This document shows positions 19,158-28,350 of a stretch of DNA of 64,000 nt, in pieces. A program made the position numbers and the translations under genes. Source of the DNA: Cronobacter universalis NCTC 9529 (GTDB lineage: Bacteria > Pseudomonadota > Gammaproteobacteria > Enterobacterales > Enterobacteriaceae). The stretch spans positions 1,178,001-1,242,000 of the forward strand of contig NZ_CP012257.1 of the NCBI RefSeq assembly GCF_001277175.1, written 5' to 3'. Numbering within the stretch: position 1 is the first letter of the stretch; every line of letters starts with the position of its first letter. The notes beneath the pieces are model-generated. The model saw nothing but the letters and a program-made list of their open reading frames with translations, searched no databases and was not told the DNA's origin.

Positions 19158-19262
19158 CGGCGGGTGCGCTGCGCTTACCCGCCCTACAATATTTCTGCTT
19201 TATGCCCGGCGGGTAAGCGCAACGGTGAGTGGTAGGGTGGGTAAGCGAAGCGCACCCGCCAT
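19158..19262. repeat. Enterobacterial palindromic repeat, locus A (inverted pair)
   Basis: Units of the type GGGTGCGCTGCGCTTACCC appear in opposite orientations with a CCTAC / GTAGG end. Each unit is itself a short hairpin. Related sequence recurs at 29639-29720 and 60562-60692. Here it lies between the converging mtcC and purK genes. Confidence 0.8.
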
Positions 19263-19284
19263 GAGGGCAACCGCGACACCTAAT

Positions 19285-19312
19285 AAAAAAGCACCCCGCA
19301 GGGTGCTTTTTT
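19285..19312. terminator. Bidirectional terminator between mtcC and purK
   Basis: AAAAAAGCACCC (19285-19296) pairs with GGGTGCTTTTTT (19301-19312) across a CGCA loop. A/T runs on both sides suit both strands. The last bases overlap the purK stop codon. Confidence 0.85.
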
Positions 19313-20378
19313 ATCGCAAATGCGCCTGCGCCCAGGCGATGCCGCTGGCGTATTCTGGCGGCAGCAACGGGGAGAGGGCTTCCAGCGTGGCGTCAATCAG
19401 CGTCGCCTCGGCATCGCTCAGATTGAGATGCCCGACTTTACGGCCTTCACGCACCTCTTTGTCGTACCAGTGCAGATGCACCAGCGGCAGCTTCAGCCAG
19501 TCGTAATTCAGATCGGTGCCGATCAGATTCACCATCACCGATGGGCCGCTCACTACCGGCTGCGGCAGCGGCAGGCTGGTCACGGCGCGCAGATGCAGTT
19601 CAAACTGGCTGATGGACGCGCCGTTCTGCGTCCAGTGGCCGCTGTTGTGCACGCGCGGCGCCAGTTCGTTAATCAGCAGGCCCTGCGGCGTCACGAAACA
19701 CTCCATCGCCATCACGCCCACATAATTCAGCTCGTCCATAATCGCGCGCAGCATCGCTTCGGCCTGCTTCTGCTGCGCGGCGTTAGCCTGCGGGAACGCG
19801 ACGCTGGCGCGCAGAATGCCGTCCTGATGCAGGTTATGGGTCAGCGGATAAAAGACCGCGCTGCCGTCATGCGCGCGAGCGCCGACCAGCGACACCTCGC
19901 CGGTAAAGTTAATGCCCTGCTCGACAATGCACTCGCCGTAGCACTCGGCGGGCAGCGTATCGGTCTCGTGCGCGCGTAGCCGCCACTGGCCGCGGCCATC
20001 GTAGCCGCCGGTGCGGCGCTTGACGATAGCCAGCTCACCGAGAGCCTCAAAAATCTGCGGCCATTCGCCGCTGTTTGCCAGCAACTGCCACGGCGCGGTG
20101 GGAAGATTCAGCTTATCGAGCAGCTGTTTCTGGGTGAAACGGTCGGCGATAAGCGGGAAAACGTCGCGGTTAACGAACGCGTTGTGGCGCGCCAGCTCGC
20201 GGGTCAGGGCGGTTTCCGGCCAGCGTTCAATTTCCGCCGTGATAACGCTCTGCGAGAACGGCACCGCCTGCGGATCGGCGTCGAGCCCTACCGGCCAGAC
20301 GCGAATGCCAAGCGGCTCGCCTGCCTGACGCAGCATTCTGCCAAGCTGGCCGTTACCCAGCACGCATACCTGCTTCAT
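19311..20378 (-). CDS. purK: 5-(carboxyamino)imidazole ribonucleotide synthase PurK
   Basis: 355-residue ATP-grasp enzyme of purine synthesis that forms N5-CAIR from AIR, bicarbonate and ATP. Motifs: [17 protein letters not shown] at the N-terminus, [15 protein letters not shown] (ATP-grasp loop), [20 protein letters not shown], and [16 protein letters not shown] near the C-terminus. The start overlaps the purE stop by 4 nt, so the two are translationally coupled and PurE takes the product onward. Controlled from the purE promoter, which has a PurR box. Confidence 0.96.
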   Translation of the reverse strand: MKQVCVLGNGQLGRMLRQAGEPLGIRVWPVGLDADPQAVPFSQSVITAEIERWPETALTRELARHNAFVNRDVFPLIADRFTQKQLLDKLNLPTAPWQLLANSGEWPQIFEALGELAIVKRRTGGYDGRGQWRLRAHETDTLPAECYGECIVEQGINFTGEVSLVGARAHDGSAVFYPLTHNLHQDGILRASVAFPQANAAQQKQAEAMLRAIMDELNYVGVMAMECFVTPQGLLINELAPRVHNSGHWTQNGASISQFELHLRAVTSLPLPQPVVSGPSVMVNLIGTDLNYDWLKLPLVHLHWYDKEVREGRKVGHLNLSDAEATLIDATLEALSPLLPPEYASGIAWAQAHLR

Positions 20379-20884
20379 GCCTCACCCCGCGGGTCCGGAT
20401 TCTCCAGCACTTCCTCGGTTTGCTTCTGACGCCAGTTCTCAAGCCGCGCCAGCAGCGCGCTGTCGTGCTGAGCCAGGATTTGAGCGGCCAGCAGAGCCGC
20501 GTTCGCCGCGCCCGCTTTGCCGATAGCCAGCGTGCCCACTGGAATCCCGCGCGGCATCTGAACGATAGAGTAGAGGCTGTCCAGCCCGCTCAACGCCGCG
20601 CTCTGCACCGGCACGCCCAGCACCGGCACCAGCGTTTTCGCGGCAATCATGCCCGGCAGATGCGCCGCGCCGCCTGCGCCCGCGATGATCACCTGAAACC
20701 CGTTCTCCTGCGCGCGCTCGGCGAAGCTGAAGAGTTTATCGGGCGTGCGGTGCGCGGAAACCACTTCAACGTGGTGAGGAACATCCAGAGCATCGAGAAT
20801 TTCTGCGGCAAACTGCATGGTGGCCCAGTCGCTTCTGGAACCCATGACGATGGCGATACGCGCCGGGGTGTGGCTGGAGGACAT
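20375..20884 (-). CDS. purE: N5-carboxyaminoimidazole ribonucleotide mutase PurE
   Basis: 169-residue class I PurE that moves the carboxyl group of N5-CAIR to give CAIR. The conserved N-terminal block [14 protein letters not shown], the SAHRTPD loop and the [11 protein letters not shown] motif are all present. The start is taken at 20884 ([13 protein letters not shown]); an in-frame ATG three codons earlier at 20893 is an alternative. First gene of a purEK operon with a PurR operator upstream. Confidence 0.96.
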   Translation of the reverse strand: MSSSHTPARIAIVMGSRSDWATMQFAAEILDALDVPHHVEVVSAHRTPDKLFSFAERAQENGFQVIIAGAGGAAHLPGMIAAKTLVPVLGVPVQSAALSGLDSLYSIVQMPRGIPVGTLAIGKAGAANAALLAAQILAQHDSALLARLENWRQKQTEEVLENPDPRGEA

Positions 20885-20968
20885 ACGTCTCAAAACTCCT
20901 GTGGTCAGGCGGCAAAATCAACGGGGTCGCCGTTACGAGGGCCTTGAGAATATCACGGAAAACCGGCA

Positions 20969-20984
20969 AGGAAAACGGTTGCGT
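20969..20984 (-). promoter_or_regulatory. PurR operator upstream of purE
   Basis: On the minus strand the site reads ACGCAACCGTTTTCCT, one base from the PurR consensus ACGCAAACGTTTTCCT. It lies about 85 nt before the purE start, as expected for guanine/hypoxanthine-dependent repression. Confidence 0.9.
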
Positions 20985-21015
20985 AGGCGTGAGAACGGCA
21001 AAAACGCGGGGGGAA

Positions 21016-21738
21016 TCAGAACGGAAACGCTACCAGTTCCACGTCGTCAGGGGTGACTTTGATCATTGAGCCTTCGCTGTGCCAGGCGCTTAACACCACG
21101 CGGTGCGCGGGCTTGCCGTTCGCCTCCAGCGTGTGGACGGCGGGGCGGTGGGTGTGGCCGTGAATGAGCCACTGCACCTGCTGGCGGGTCATGGCGCTAA
21201 CGACCGCCTGCGGGTTGACATCCATGATGGCGAGATCTTTCTGGCTGTTGGAGGCTTTGCTGCCGGCGCGCATGCGGGCGGCAATGCGGCGGCGAAGCCG
21301 CAGGGGCAGGGCAAGAAAAAGAGTTTGCAGCCACGGTTTATGCACTTTGGCGCGAAACGCCTGATAACCGGCATCGTCGGTGCACAGCGTGTCGCCATGC
21401 ATGATCAGCACGCGTCTGCCGTAGAGATCCAGCACTTGTTCTTCCGGCAGCAATTGCATGCCGCTTTCGCGGGCGAAGCGACGGCCGAGCAGGAAATCGC
21501 GGTTGCCGTGGATGAAATAGCAGGGAACGCCGGATTGCACGAGCGCGCGCAGGGCGGCGGCTATCTCGCGGTGCAGTGGTTGCGGGTCGTCATCGCCAAT
21601 CCAGGCTTCAAAGAGATCGCCCAGGATATAAAGCGCGTCCGCTTCACGCGCTGTACCGGCTAAAAAACGCAGAAAACCGGCGGTAATCGCCGGTTCTTCT
21701 GGGCACAGATGAAGATCTGCAATAAAGAGCGTCGCCAC
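21016..21738 (-). CDS. lpxH: UDP-2,3-diacylglucosamine diphosphatase LpxH
   Basis: 240-residue calcineurin-like metallophosphoesterase that cleaves UDP-2,3-diacylglucosamine to lipid X in lipid A synthesis, acting at the inner membrane surface. Metal-binding motifs: FIADLHL (DxH), [13 protein letters not shown] (GDxxE), HGNRDFLLG (GNHD variant), MHGDTLC and [11 protein letters not shown]. It starts 3 nt after the ppiB stop, so the two form a leftward operon, as in E. coli. Confidence 0.96.
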   Translation of the reverse strand: MATLFIADLHLCPEEPAITAGFLRFLAGTAREADALYILGDLFEAWIGDDDPQPLHREIAAALRALVQSGVPCYFIHGNRDFLLGRRFARESGMQLLPEEQVLDLYGRRVLIMHGDTLCTDDAGYQAFRAKVHKPWLQTLFLALPLRLRRRIAARMRAGSKASNSQKDLAIMDVNPQAVVSAMTRQQVQWLIHGHTHRPAVHTLEANGKPAHRVVLSAWHSEGSMIKVTPDDVELVAFPF

Positions 21739-21741
21739 GAA

Positions 21742-22236
21742 TTACTCGCTGACGGTCACGCGCTCGATAATCACGTCTTCTTTCGGCACATCCTGATGCA
21801 TGCCGCTGCGGCCGGTGGATACGCCTTTGATTTTATCAACCACGTCCATGCCTTCGACCACTTCTGCGAATACGCAGTAGCCCCAACCCTGCAGGCTTTC
21901 GCCGCTGAAGTTCAGGAAGTCGTTATCTGCAATGTTGATGAAGAACTGCGCAGTCGCGGAGTGCGGCGCCTGCGTGCGCGCCATCGCCAGCGTGCCGCGG
22001 GTGTTCTTCAGGCCGTTGTTGGCTTCGTTTTTGATAGGATCTTTGGTGCTTTTCTGCTTCATGCCCGGCTCAAAGCCGCCGCCCTGAATCATAAAGCCGT
22101 TGATTACACGATGGAAAATGGTGTTGTCGTAGAAACCTTCGCGGCAATATTCCAGAAAGTTTTTTACCGTTTCCGGCGCTTTGTCATCAAAGGTCTTGAT
22201 TACGATGTCGCCGTGATTGGTGTGAAAAGTAACCAT
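21742..22236 (-). CDS. ppiB: Cytoplasmic peptidyl-prolyl cis-trans isomerase B
   Basis: 164-residue cyclophilin. Core motifs: [28 protein letters not shown] (catalytic Arg in FHRVI), [19 protein letters not shown] and [14 protein letters not shown]. There is no signal peptide, which separates it from the periplasmic PpiA. The start is the ATG at 22236 with AGGATG upstream; the frame continues 17 codons further without homology. Divergent from cysS, with 176 nt between. Confidence 0.95.
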   Translation of the reverse strand: MVTFHTNHGDIVIKTFDDKAPETVKNFLEYCREGFYDNTIFHRVINGFMIQGGGFEPGMKQKSTKDPIKNEANNGLKNTRGTLAMARTQAPHSATAQFFINIADNDFLNFSGESLQGWGYCVFAEVVEGMDVVDKIKGVSTGRSGMHQDVPKEDVIIERVTVSE

Positions 22237-22412
22237 GTCTGCATCCTGTTTTGTTTCAGTGGTGCTTCGGCTTCCGAAAGAAGCCACAGTAGGAGGCTGT
22301 TATAGCATAACTCACCGCTTGCTTCACCTTGCAAAGTGGGGTGCTTGCGCTTTCAATTATGGGTAATATAGGGGTTTTATCTGCTTACCACACACTGACA
22401 CGGAAACTTCTG

Positions 22413-23798
22413 ATGTTAAAAATCTTCAATACCATGAGTCGCCAGAAAGAAGAATTTAAGCCTATTCATGCCGGGGAAGTCGGCATGTACGTGTGTGGTA
22501 TTACCGTTTACGACCTCTGTCACATCGGTCATGGCCGTACGTTTATCGCGTTTGACGTCGTTGCGCGCTACCTGCGTTTTCTCGGCTATAAGCTGAAATA
22601 TGTGCGCAACATTACCGATATTGACGACAAAATTATTAAACGCGCCAACGAGAACGGCGAAGATTTCGTGGCGCTGGTGGACCGTATGGTCGCCGAGATG
22701 CACAAAGATTTCGATGCGCTGAATATTCTGCGCCCGGAAAGCGAGCCGCGCGCGACGCAGCACATCCCGGAAATTATTGAAATCGTTGAGCAGCTGATCG
22801 CTCGCGGCCATGCGTATGTCGCGGGCAACGGCGATGTGATGTTCGCGGTGGAGAGCGACGCGGATTACGGCAAGCTCTCGCGCCAGGATCTGGAACAGCT
22901 CCAGGCGGGGGCGCGCGTGGAAGTGGCCGACAGCAAACGTAACCCGATGGATTTCGTACTGTGGAAGATGTCCAAGCCGGGCGAGCCGAGCTGGCCGTCG
23001 CCGTGGGGCGACGGGCGTCCGGGCTGGCATATTGAGTGCTCCGCGATGAACTGCAAGCAGCTCGGCAGCCATTTCGATATTCACGGCGGCGGCTCTGACC
23101 TGATGTTCCCGCACCATGAAAACGAAATCGCCCAGTCGACCTGCGCGCACGACGGTGAGTATGTGAACTACTGGATGCACTCCGGCATGGTGATGGTCGA
23201 TCGCGAGAAGATGTCCAAATCGCTCGGCAACTTCTTTACCGTGCGCGACGTGCTGCAACACTACGACGCTGAGACCGTGCGCTACTTCCTGATGTCCGGC
23301 CATTACCGCAGCCAGCTGAACTACAGCGAAGAGAACTTAAAGCAGGCGCGCGCCTCGCTTGAGCGTCTCTACACCGCGCTGCGCGGCACCGACGCCAGCG
23401 CGGCAGCCGCGGGCGGCGAGGCGTTTGAAGCGCGTTTTGTCGAAGCGATGAACGACGATTTCAACACGCCGGAAGCGTATTCCGTGCTGTTTGATATGGC
23501 GCGTGAAGTGAACCGCCTGAAAGCGGAAGACAGCAGCGCGGCGAATCAGTTAGCCGCGCATCTGCGTAAGCTTGCCGCCGTGCTGGGCCTGCTGGAGCAG
23601 GAGCCGGAGCAGTTCCTGCAGTCGGGCGCGCAGACCAGTGACGATGAAGTGGCGGAGATCGAAGCGCTGATCGTTAAGCGCCTTGAAGCGCGCAAAGCGA
23701 AAGACTGGGCGGCAGCGGACGCCGCGCGCGATCGCTTAAACGAGATGGGCATTATTCTGGAAGATGGCCCGCAGGGCACAACCTGGCGACGTAAATAA
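22413..23798 (+). CDS. cysS: Cysteinyl-tRNA synthetase
   Basis: 461 residues, the length of E. coli CysS. Class I synthetase signatures are [10 protein letters not shown] (HIGH equivalent, HIGHGRT) and KMSKSLGN (KMSKS). The zinc site is formed by C28 (VCGITVYD), [11 protein letters not shown] and HHENE. The start ATG at 22413 ([10 protein letters not shown]) matches the family; the frame is open from 22329 but that extension is leader sequence. A strong terminator follows directly. Confidence 0.97.
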   Translation: MLKIFNTMSRQKEEFKPIHAGEVGMYVCGITVYDLCHIGHGRTFIAFDVVARYLRFLGYKLKYVRNITDIDDKIIKRANENGEDFVALVDRMVAEMHKDFDALNILRPESEPRATQHIPEIIEIVEQLIARGHAYVAGNGDVMFAVESDADYGKLSRQDLEQLQAGARVEVADSKRNPMDFVLWKMSKPGEPSWPSPWGDGRPGWHIECSAMNCKQLGSHFDIHGGGSDLMFPHHENEIAQSTCAHDGEYVNYWMHSGMVMVDREKMSKSLGNFFTVRDVLQHYDAETVRYFLMSGHYRSQLNYSEENLKQARASLERLYTALRGTDASAAAAGGEAFEARFVEAMNDDFNTPEAYSVLFDMAREVNRLKAEDSSAANQLAAHLRKLAAVLGLLEQEPEQFLQSGAQTSDDEVAEIEALIVKRLEARKAKDWAAADAARDRLNEMGIILEDGPQGTTWRRK

Positions 23799-23827
23799 GA
23801 AAAAGCGGCGAAAGCCGCTTTTTTTAT
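23799..23827 (+). terminator. Terminator after cysS
   Basis: AAAAGCGGC-GAAA-GCCGCTTTTTTT: a 5-bp GC stem with a GAAA tetraloop, extended by A:T pairs, starting at the cysS stop codon. Confidence 0.9.
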
Positions 23828-23885
23828 ACCAATCTGAACACCACCGCCTGGGGAAGTGGTCAGCCACAGGGTGGCTCTGCCAGAA

Positions 23886-23955
23886 AGGCTCTCATGCGCT
23901 CGGTGTTGTCAATATCATATCGTATGGACACCCAGGTACCCAAAATATTCGCAAG
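23886..23955 (+). mobile_element. Remnant of an IS200/IS605-type tnpA
   Basis: A short stretch translates as CCQYHIVWTPRYPKY (about 23904-23948). It resembles the N-terminal strand of IS200/IS605 Y1 transposases (typically YHIVWTPKYR). The frame is lost on both sides and no catalytic Tyr or HUH motif is present, so it is only a fragment. The identification rests on about a dozen residues. It directly abuts a broken vapB-like gene. Confidence 0.45.
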
Positions 23956-23961
23956 TTAAAT

Positions 23962-24179
23962 ATAAGAGCCGTATCCATTTTCAAAAAGCGGCAACAATCG
24001 CGCCATCCGCTTCCCCCGTGACATTGATTTTGAGGGGGGAGCAAGCTCGAACTCCTCCGGGAAGGGGACCGCATCATTCTGCGCCCGTCCGCCCGGCCTG
24101 GGGCTCGTTCGCGCAGTCCGAAAAAGCAGGCCCGCACGCTATGGCTGGGCGCAAAGAGGTTGTCAGCGATGGAGGTTAA
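23962..24179 (+). pseudogene. VapB-like (AbrB-fold) antitoxin with three frameshifts and a lost start
   Basis: Three reading frames read in sequence rebuild a VapB-type antitoxin: RAVSIFK, then GNNRAIRFPRDIDFEG, then SKLELLREGDRIILRPS, then RPAWGSFAQSEKAGPHAMAG and KEVVSDGG with TAA at 24177-24179. The breaks fall near 23986-23989, in a run of six G (24034-24039) and near 24085-24090. The codon where ATG would be expected (23962) is ATA. No vapC toxin follows: the DNA passes straight into the intergenic end of the LysR gene. Fold and family are inferred from the N-terminal swapped-hairpin pattern and the IILRP block. Confidence 0.75.
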
Positions 24180-24238
24180 AAGGGAGAGATCCAGCCGCAG
24201 TTTCTGAAAGCGTCATAAACCCCAGCGGTTACCCGGCA

Positions 24239-25159
24239 TTACAGATGATACCCCGACAACCGCAGTTCTTTGTCCATCCACTCGGTAAATCTCTGGATTT
24301 TCCATGTGCGTTCGTTCATGTGCGGCATCACAAGATGATGCGCGTTAATGCCGATCCCCATCTCATCTGGTAGCACCTGCACAAGCGAACCATCTTGCAG
24401 GTAATCGGTTGCCATCATTTTGCTCTCCAGAATAAACCCCAGACCTATGCGCGCCGCTTCAAAGCTCATGTAGGAGCGGTCAAAGCTGAGGCTGAAGTTG
24501 AGCCAGGGCCTGTCGATATTGTGCCACGCAAACCATTTTTCCCAGTTTACCAGGGTGCTGGTTGACGAAATAAGTGACTGTTGCAGCAGATCGGTGGGGG
24601 TGCTGATGGGATGTTTTTCCACATACTCCGGTGAGGCCATTACCACCAGCATGTCGCTTTTGATGGTCATCACCCGGTAGGCATCCCAGTCCGGGATACC
24701 GTGGCGGATATCAATGTCGATATTATCTCTGGCGAACTGCAGGTTTTCATAGGAGCAGGTGAGATTGATGGTGATATCAGGATATTCGGCGCGGAACCTG
24801 CCCAGGCGGCGCAACAGCCATGACAGCCCAAAGGTGGGCGAGGAATGCACGCGAAGCACGGCGCTCTCTTTCTCTTCTACGATCTGACTGGTGGCGCGCC
24901 CGATGGCGCTCATCGCTGCCGAGACCTCCCGCAGATACTTTTCTCCCGTTGGGGTGAGCTGAACCCCTTTGCCGCTGCGGATGAATAATTTCTTGCCCAA
25001 CCACGATTCCAGCGACGCTATCTGATGACTCACCGCGGAGGGAGTGACGTTGAGCTGCTCCGCCGCCTGATGGATGCTCAGGGCGTTGGCAACGGCGATA
25101 AACGCCTGCAAATTTCTGAGCGAGGGCAGCGATAACGTCTGACGATCCTGCGCGGGCAT
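24239..25159 (-). CDS. LysR-family regulator of the adjacent catabolic operon
   Basis: 306 residues. The N-terminal winged helix-turn-helix (LRNLQAFIAVANALSIHQAAEQLNVTPSAVSHQIASLE) is followed by a LysR substrate-binding domain (VLRVHSSPTFGLSWLLRRLGRFRAEYPDI, DIDIRHGIPDWD). The effector domain is of the GcvA-like type. It is transcribed away from the MFS/SDR/transketolase operon across a 215-bp gap, the usual arrangement for a LysR activator of the divergent operon. The effector is unknown, presumably the substrate or an intermediate of that pathway. Confidence 0.9.
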   Translation of the reverse strand: MPAQDRQTLSLPSLRNLQAFIAVANALSIHQAAEQLNVTPSAVSHQIASLESWLGKKLFIRSGKGVQLTPTGEKYLREVSAAMSAIGRATSQIVEEKESAVLRVHSSPTFGLSWLLRRLGRFRAEYPDITINLTCSYENLQFARDNIDIDIRHGIPDWDAYRVMTIKSDMLVVMASPEYVEKHPISTPTDLLQQSLISSTSTLVNWEKWFAWHNIDRPWLNFSLSFDRSYMSFEAARIGLGFILESKMMATDYLQDGSLVQVLPDEMGIGINAHHLVMPHMNERTWKIQRFTEWMDKELRLSGYHL

Positions 25160-25374
25160 GGTCTACTCCTTACCTGTTTAATGATGAAAAACATAACATT
25201 CAGGCTGCGTACGGGCAATTTTATCCCGATGTTATTTTTTTGAGCTGTATCTCGAATCAAATTTATCTCAGGAATAAATGAGTTTTATTGCATGGTGTTT
25301 CATGGGGGAGCCGATATATTGACGTTGAGCGCAATAATAAAATGACTCACTGTGTTCGAATAATGAGGTAAGTT

Positions 25375-26706
25375 ATGTCTCGTATAGAACAGGCTGTCCC
25401 CTACATAAATACTAAAAAAACCAATTATCGTTTCATCGTGCTGGCATTGATTTTTATTGTCTATGCCATTAACTATGCTGACAGAACAAATATTGGTGCG
25501 GTATTACCGTTTATCATTGACGAATTTCATATCAATAATTTCGAAGCTGGCGCCATTGCCAGTATGTTCTTTTTGGGATACGCCCTGAGCCAAATTCCGG
25601 CAGGCTTTTTTATCGCCAAAAAGGGTATTCGCGGCATGGTGGCGCTGTCGATATTTGGCTTCTCCGCCTTCACCTGGCTGATGGGCACGGCGACCTCTGT
25701 TCTGGGCCTGAAGTGTATTCGTCTGGGGCTTGGGCTAACCGAAGGGCCGTGTCCCGTCGGGCTGGCCTCCACCATTAACAACTGGTTTCCGCCAAAGGAG
25801 AAGGCGACGGCCACGGGCGTATACATCGCGGCCACTATGTTTGCGCCTATACTCGTGCCGCCGCTGGCCGTGTGGATCGCCATGACCTGGGGCTGGCGCT
25901 GGGTCTTCTTCTCCTTTGCAATCCCCGGTCTGGTCATTGCCGTCCTGTGGTATTTGCTGGTGCGCACGAAGCCGTCCGAGAGCGCATTCGTCTCTAAAGC
26001 GGAGCTGGAAACCATTACCGAGGGTCAGGAGAGGCAGGACGCCAGACGGGAAAACATCGTGATTTCACCCGGCTTTGCGCGCCTTGACCGGCTGATCCGC
26101 GTGCGGGAGTTAGCCCCGGTGAGTACGGTGAAGGGGCTGTTTACCTCAAAGAATATCCTCGGCGACTGTCTGGCCTATTTCATGATGGTCAGCGTGCTGT
26201 ATGGCCTGTTGACGTGGATCCCGCTCTATCTGGTGAAAGAGAAAGGCTTTACGTTTATGAGCATGGGGCTGGTCGCCAGTATGCCGTGCATCGGCGGTTT
26301 TATCGGGGCGATTTTTGGCGGGTATGTCTCTGACAAACTGCTCGGTCGCCGACGCAAACCGACCATGATGTTTACCGCCATCAGTACCGTCTTAATGATG
26401 GTTATTATGCTGAATATTCCGCAAAGTACCGTGGCGGTTTGCGTGGGACTGTTTTTTGTCGGCCTGTGTCTGAATATCGGCTGGCCAGCTTTTACGGCTT
26501 ACGGCATGGCGGTTGCGGACAGTAAAACGTATCCCATTGCCGCGTCAATTATCAACAGCGGCGGTAATCTCGGGGGATTTGTTTCTCCGATGCTGGCGGG
26601 CTTCTTACTCGATAAAACAGGCAGTTTTAATTCCGTGTTTATTTATTTCGGTATTTGTGCGTCCATTGGCTTAATTGTAATTATGCTTCTTGAAGAGCCG
26701 AAATAA
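25375..26706 (+). CDS. MFS transporter, anion:cation symporter (ACS) type
   Basis: 443 residues with 12 predicted helices. The signature near the first helix (FIVYAINYADRTNIGAVLPFI) and SQIPAGFFIAKKGIRG fit the ACS family, whose members take up organic anions such as hexuronates, glucarate, galactonate and tartrate with protons. A cytoplasmic loop (about residues 205-255) separates the two six-helix halves. First gene of a four-gene operon (gaps of 36, 12 and -1 nt). The start ATG at 25375 has GAGGTAAG upstream. The substrate is not evident; an anionic or neutral polyol or sugar acid is likely from context. Confidence 0.88.
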   Translation: MSRIEQAVPYINTKKTNYRFIVLALIFIVYAINYADRTNIGAVLPFIIDEFHINNFEAGAIASMFFLGYALSQIPAGFFIAKKGIRGMVALSIFGFSAFTWLMGTATSVLGLKCIRLGLGLTEGPCPVGLASTINNWFPPKEKATATGVYIAATMFAPILVPPLAVWIAMTWGWRWVFFSFAIPGLVIAVLWYLLVRTKPSESAFVSKAELETITEGQERQDARRENIVISPGFARLDRLIRVRELAPVSTVKGLFTSKNILGDCLAYFMMVSVLYGLLTWIPLYLVKEKGFTFMSMGLVASMPCIGGFIGAIFGGYVSDKLLGRRRKPTMMFTAISTVLMMVIMLNIPQSTVAVCVGLFFVGLCLNIGWPAFTAYGMAVADSKTYPIAASIINSGGNLGGFVSPMLAGFLLDKTGSFNSVFIYFGICASIGLIVIMLLEEPK

Positions 26707-26742
26707 GACATTTAATTCCTCTATTCATAATGGAGTAAATAT

Positions 26743-27492
26743 ATGCTACTGAAAGATAAAGTCGCCGTTATTACCGGCGCGGCTTCCGTACGCGGTTTAG
26801 GTTTTGCCACGGCTAAATTATATGCTGAGCAAGGCGCTAGGGTGGTGATTATTGATTTAGATGCCGAAGCCAGTCGGGCAGCGGCGGCGAGCCTGGGTGA
26901 AGAGCATCTGGGCCTGGCGGCGAACGTCAGCAACGAATTACAGGTCAACGCCGCCATTGAACAGGTGCTGGGAAAATACGGGCGCATCGATATTCTGGTG
27001 AATAACGCCGGTATTACTCAGCCGATCAAGCTGATGGAGATTAAACGCGAGAATTACGACGCGGTGCTGGACGTCAGCCTGCGGGGGACTCTGCTGATGT
27101 CCCAGGCGGTGATCCCGACTATGCGCGCGCAGAAGTCGGGCAGCATCGTCTGCATTTCATCGGTATCCGCACAGCGAGGCGGCGGTATATTCGGCGGTCC
27201 TCACTACAGTGCGGCAAAAGCGGGTGTCTTGGGCCTGGCGAAAGCGATGGCCCGCGAACTGGGGCCGGACAACGTCCGCGTAAACTGCATCACCCCGGGA
27301 CTTATTCAGACGGACATCACCGCAGGCAAGCTGAGCGATGAGATGAAAACGTCCATCCTGGCGGGCATTCCGCTTAACCGCCTCGGCGACGCGCAGGATA
27401 TTGCCCGCGCCGCGTTGTTCCTTGGCAGCGACCTTTCGTCTTACTCCACCGGTATCACGCTCGACGTGAACGGCGGCATGCTGATCCATTAA
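26743..27492 (+). CDS. Short-chain dehydrogenase/reductase of the transketolase operon
   Basis: 249-residue classical SDR. The cofactor loop TGAASVRGLGFA is near residue 12, and an acidic residue at the end of strand beta-2 (VVIIDLDAE) favours NAD. NNAGITQP, the catalytic Ser in CISSVSAQRGG and YSAAKAG follow. It ends with the usual SDR tail LDVNGGMLIH. Its place between an importer and a split transketolase suggests it oxidises an alcohol to a ketose (or reduces one) so that the transketolase can act. Exact substrate unknown. Confidence 0.9.
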   Translation: MLLKDKVAVITGAASVRGLGFATAKLYAEQGARVVIIDLDAEASRAAAASLGEEHLGLAANVSNELQVNAAIEQVLGKYGRIDILVNNAGITQPIKLMEIKRENYDAVLDVSLRGTLLMSQAVIPTMRAQKSGSIVCISSVSAQRGGGIFGGPHYSAAKAGVLGLAKAMARELGPDNVRVNCITPGLIQTDITAGKLSDEMKTSILAGIPLNRLGDAQDIARAALFLGSDLSSYSTGITLDVNGGMLIH

Positions 27493-27504
27493 GGAGACCC
27501 GACG

Positions 27505-28350
27505 ATGACGGATACCACAGTTCAACAGGTTGCCGCCGCGGCCTGGCGCATTCGCCGCTATGCGCTGCGCATGGGCGAAGTGCAGGGGCAGGGTTACATT
27601 GGGCAGGCGCTGGGTTATGCCGACGTACTGGCCACCGCGTTCGCCCACGGTATGAACCTCAAGCCGGACGAGCCGGAGTGGGAAGGTCGTGACCGTTTTC
27701 TGCTCTCCCACGGTCATTACGCCATTGCCTGTTATGCCGCCCTGATTGAAGCCGGGATCATTCCTGAAGAAGAGCTGGAAACCTACGGCTCGGACGACAG
27801 CCGCCTGCCGATGTCCGGCATGGCAACCTATACGCCGGGCATGGAGATCTCCGGCGGTTCACTGGGGCAGGGGTTATGTATTGGGGTCGGCATGGCGCTG
27901 GGACTGAAGCACAAGCAGAGCGCGGCATGGGTCGTTAATTCTATGTCGGACGGCGAGCTGGACGAAGGTTCAACCTGGGAAGCGGCGATGTCGGCGGCTC
28001 ACCATGGTCTGTCTAACCTCATTGTTCTGGTGGACATTAACCGCCAGCAGGCAGACGGCAACTCGCACACCATACTCGGCTTCGAGCCGCTGGAGGACAA
28101 ATGGACTTCCTTCGGCTGGTATGTGCAGCGCGTAAACGGCAACGATGTTTCTGCGCTGGTGACGGCGTTTGATAATGCTAAGCGCTACCCGGAAAACCAG
28201 CCGCGCGTCATTTTGTGCGACACGCTGATGGGCAAGGGCGTGCCATTCCTTGAGCAGCGTGACAAGAACCATTTTATTCGCGTGGATGCTGACGAGTGGC
28301 AAAAAGCACTCGCCGTGCTGGATGCGAACAAACCAGAAGGAGTGCTGTAA
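27505..28350 (+). CDS. Transketolase, N-terminal (TPP-binding) subunit
   Basis: 281 residues equal to the first domain of transketolase. GRDRFLLSHGHYAIACYAAL holds the conserved His, GSLGQGLCIGVGMALG is the pyrophosphate region, and the TPP/Mg motif is SDGELDEGSTWEA...LVDINRQQADG (Asp and Asn metal ligands). Full-length transketolases are about 660 residues; here the pyrimidine-binding and C-terminal domains are in the next gene, which begins at the last base of this stop codon (TAATG). The two subunits should form one active site. Split forms occur in specialised pathways such as apulose-phosphate and sulfosugar breakdown, and in archaea. Confidence 0.92.
   Translation: MTDTTVQQVAAAAWRIRRYALRMGEVQGQGYIGQALGYADVLATAFAHGMNLKPDEPEWEGRDRFLLSHGHYAIACYAALIEAGIIPEEELETYGSDDSRLPMSGMATYTPGMEISGGSLGQGLCIGVGMALGLKHKQSAAWVVNSMSDGELDEGSTWEAAMSAAHHGLSNLIVLVDINRQQADGNSHTILGFEPLEDKWTSFGWYVQRVNGNDVSALVTAFDNAKRYPENQPRVILCDTLMGKGVPFLEQRDKNHFIRVDADEWQKALAVLDANKPEGVL

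Noticed and set aside
22416..23303. 295-codon frame opposite cysS
   Set aside because: Antisense to conserved cysS motifs, with no features of its own.
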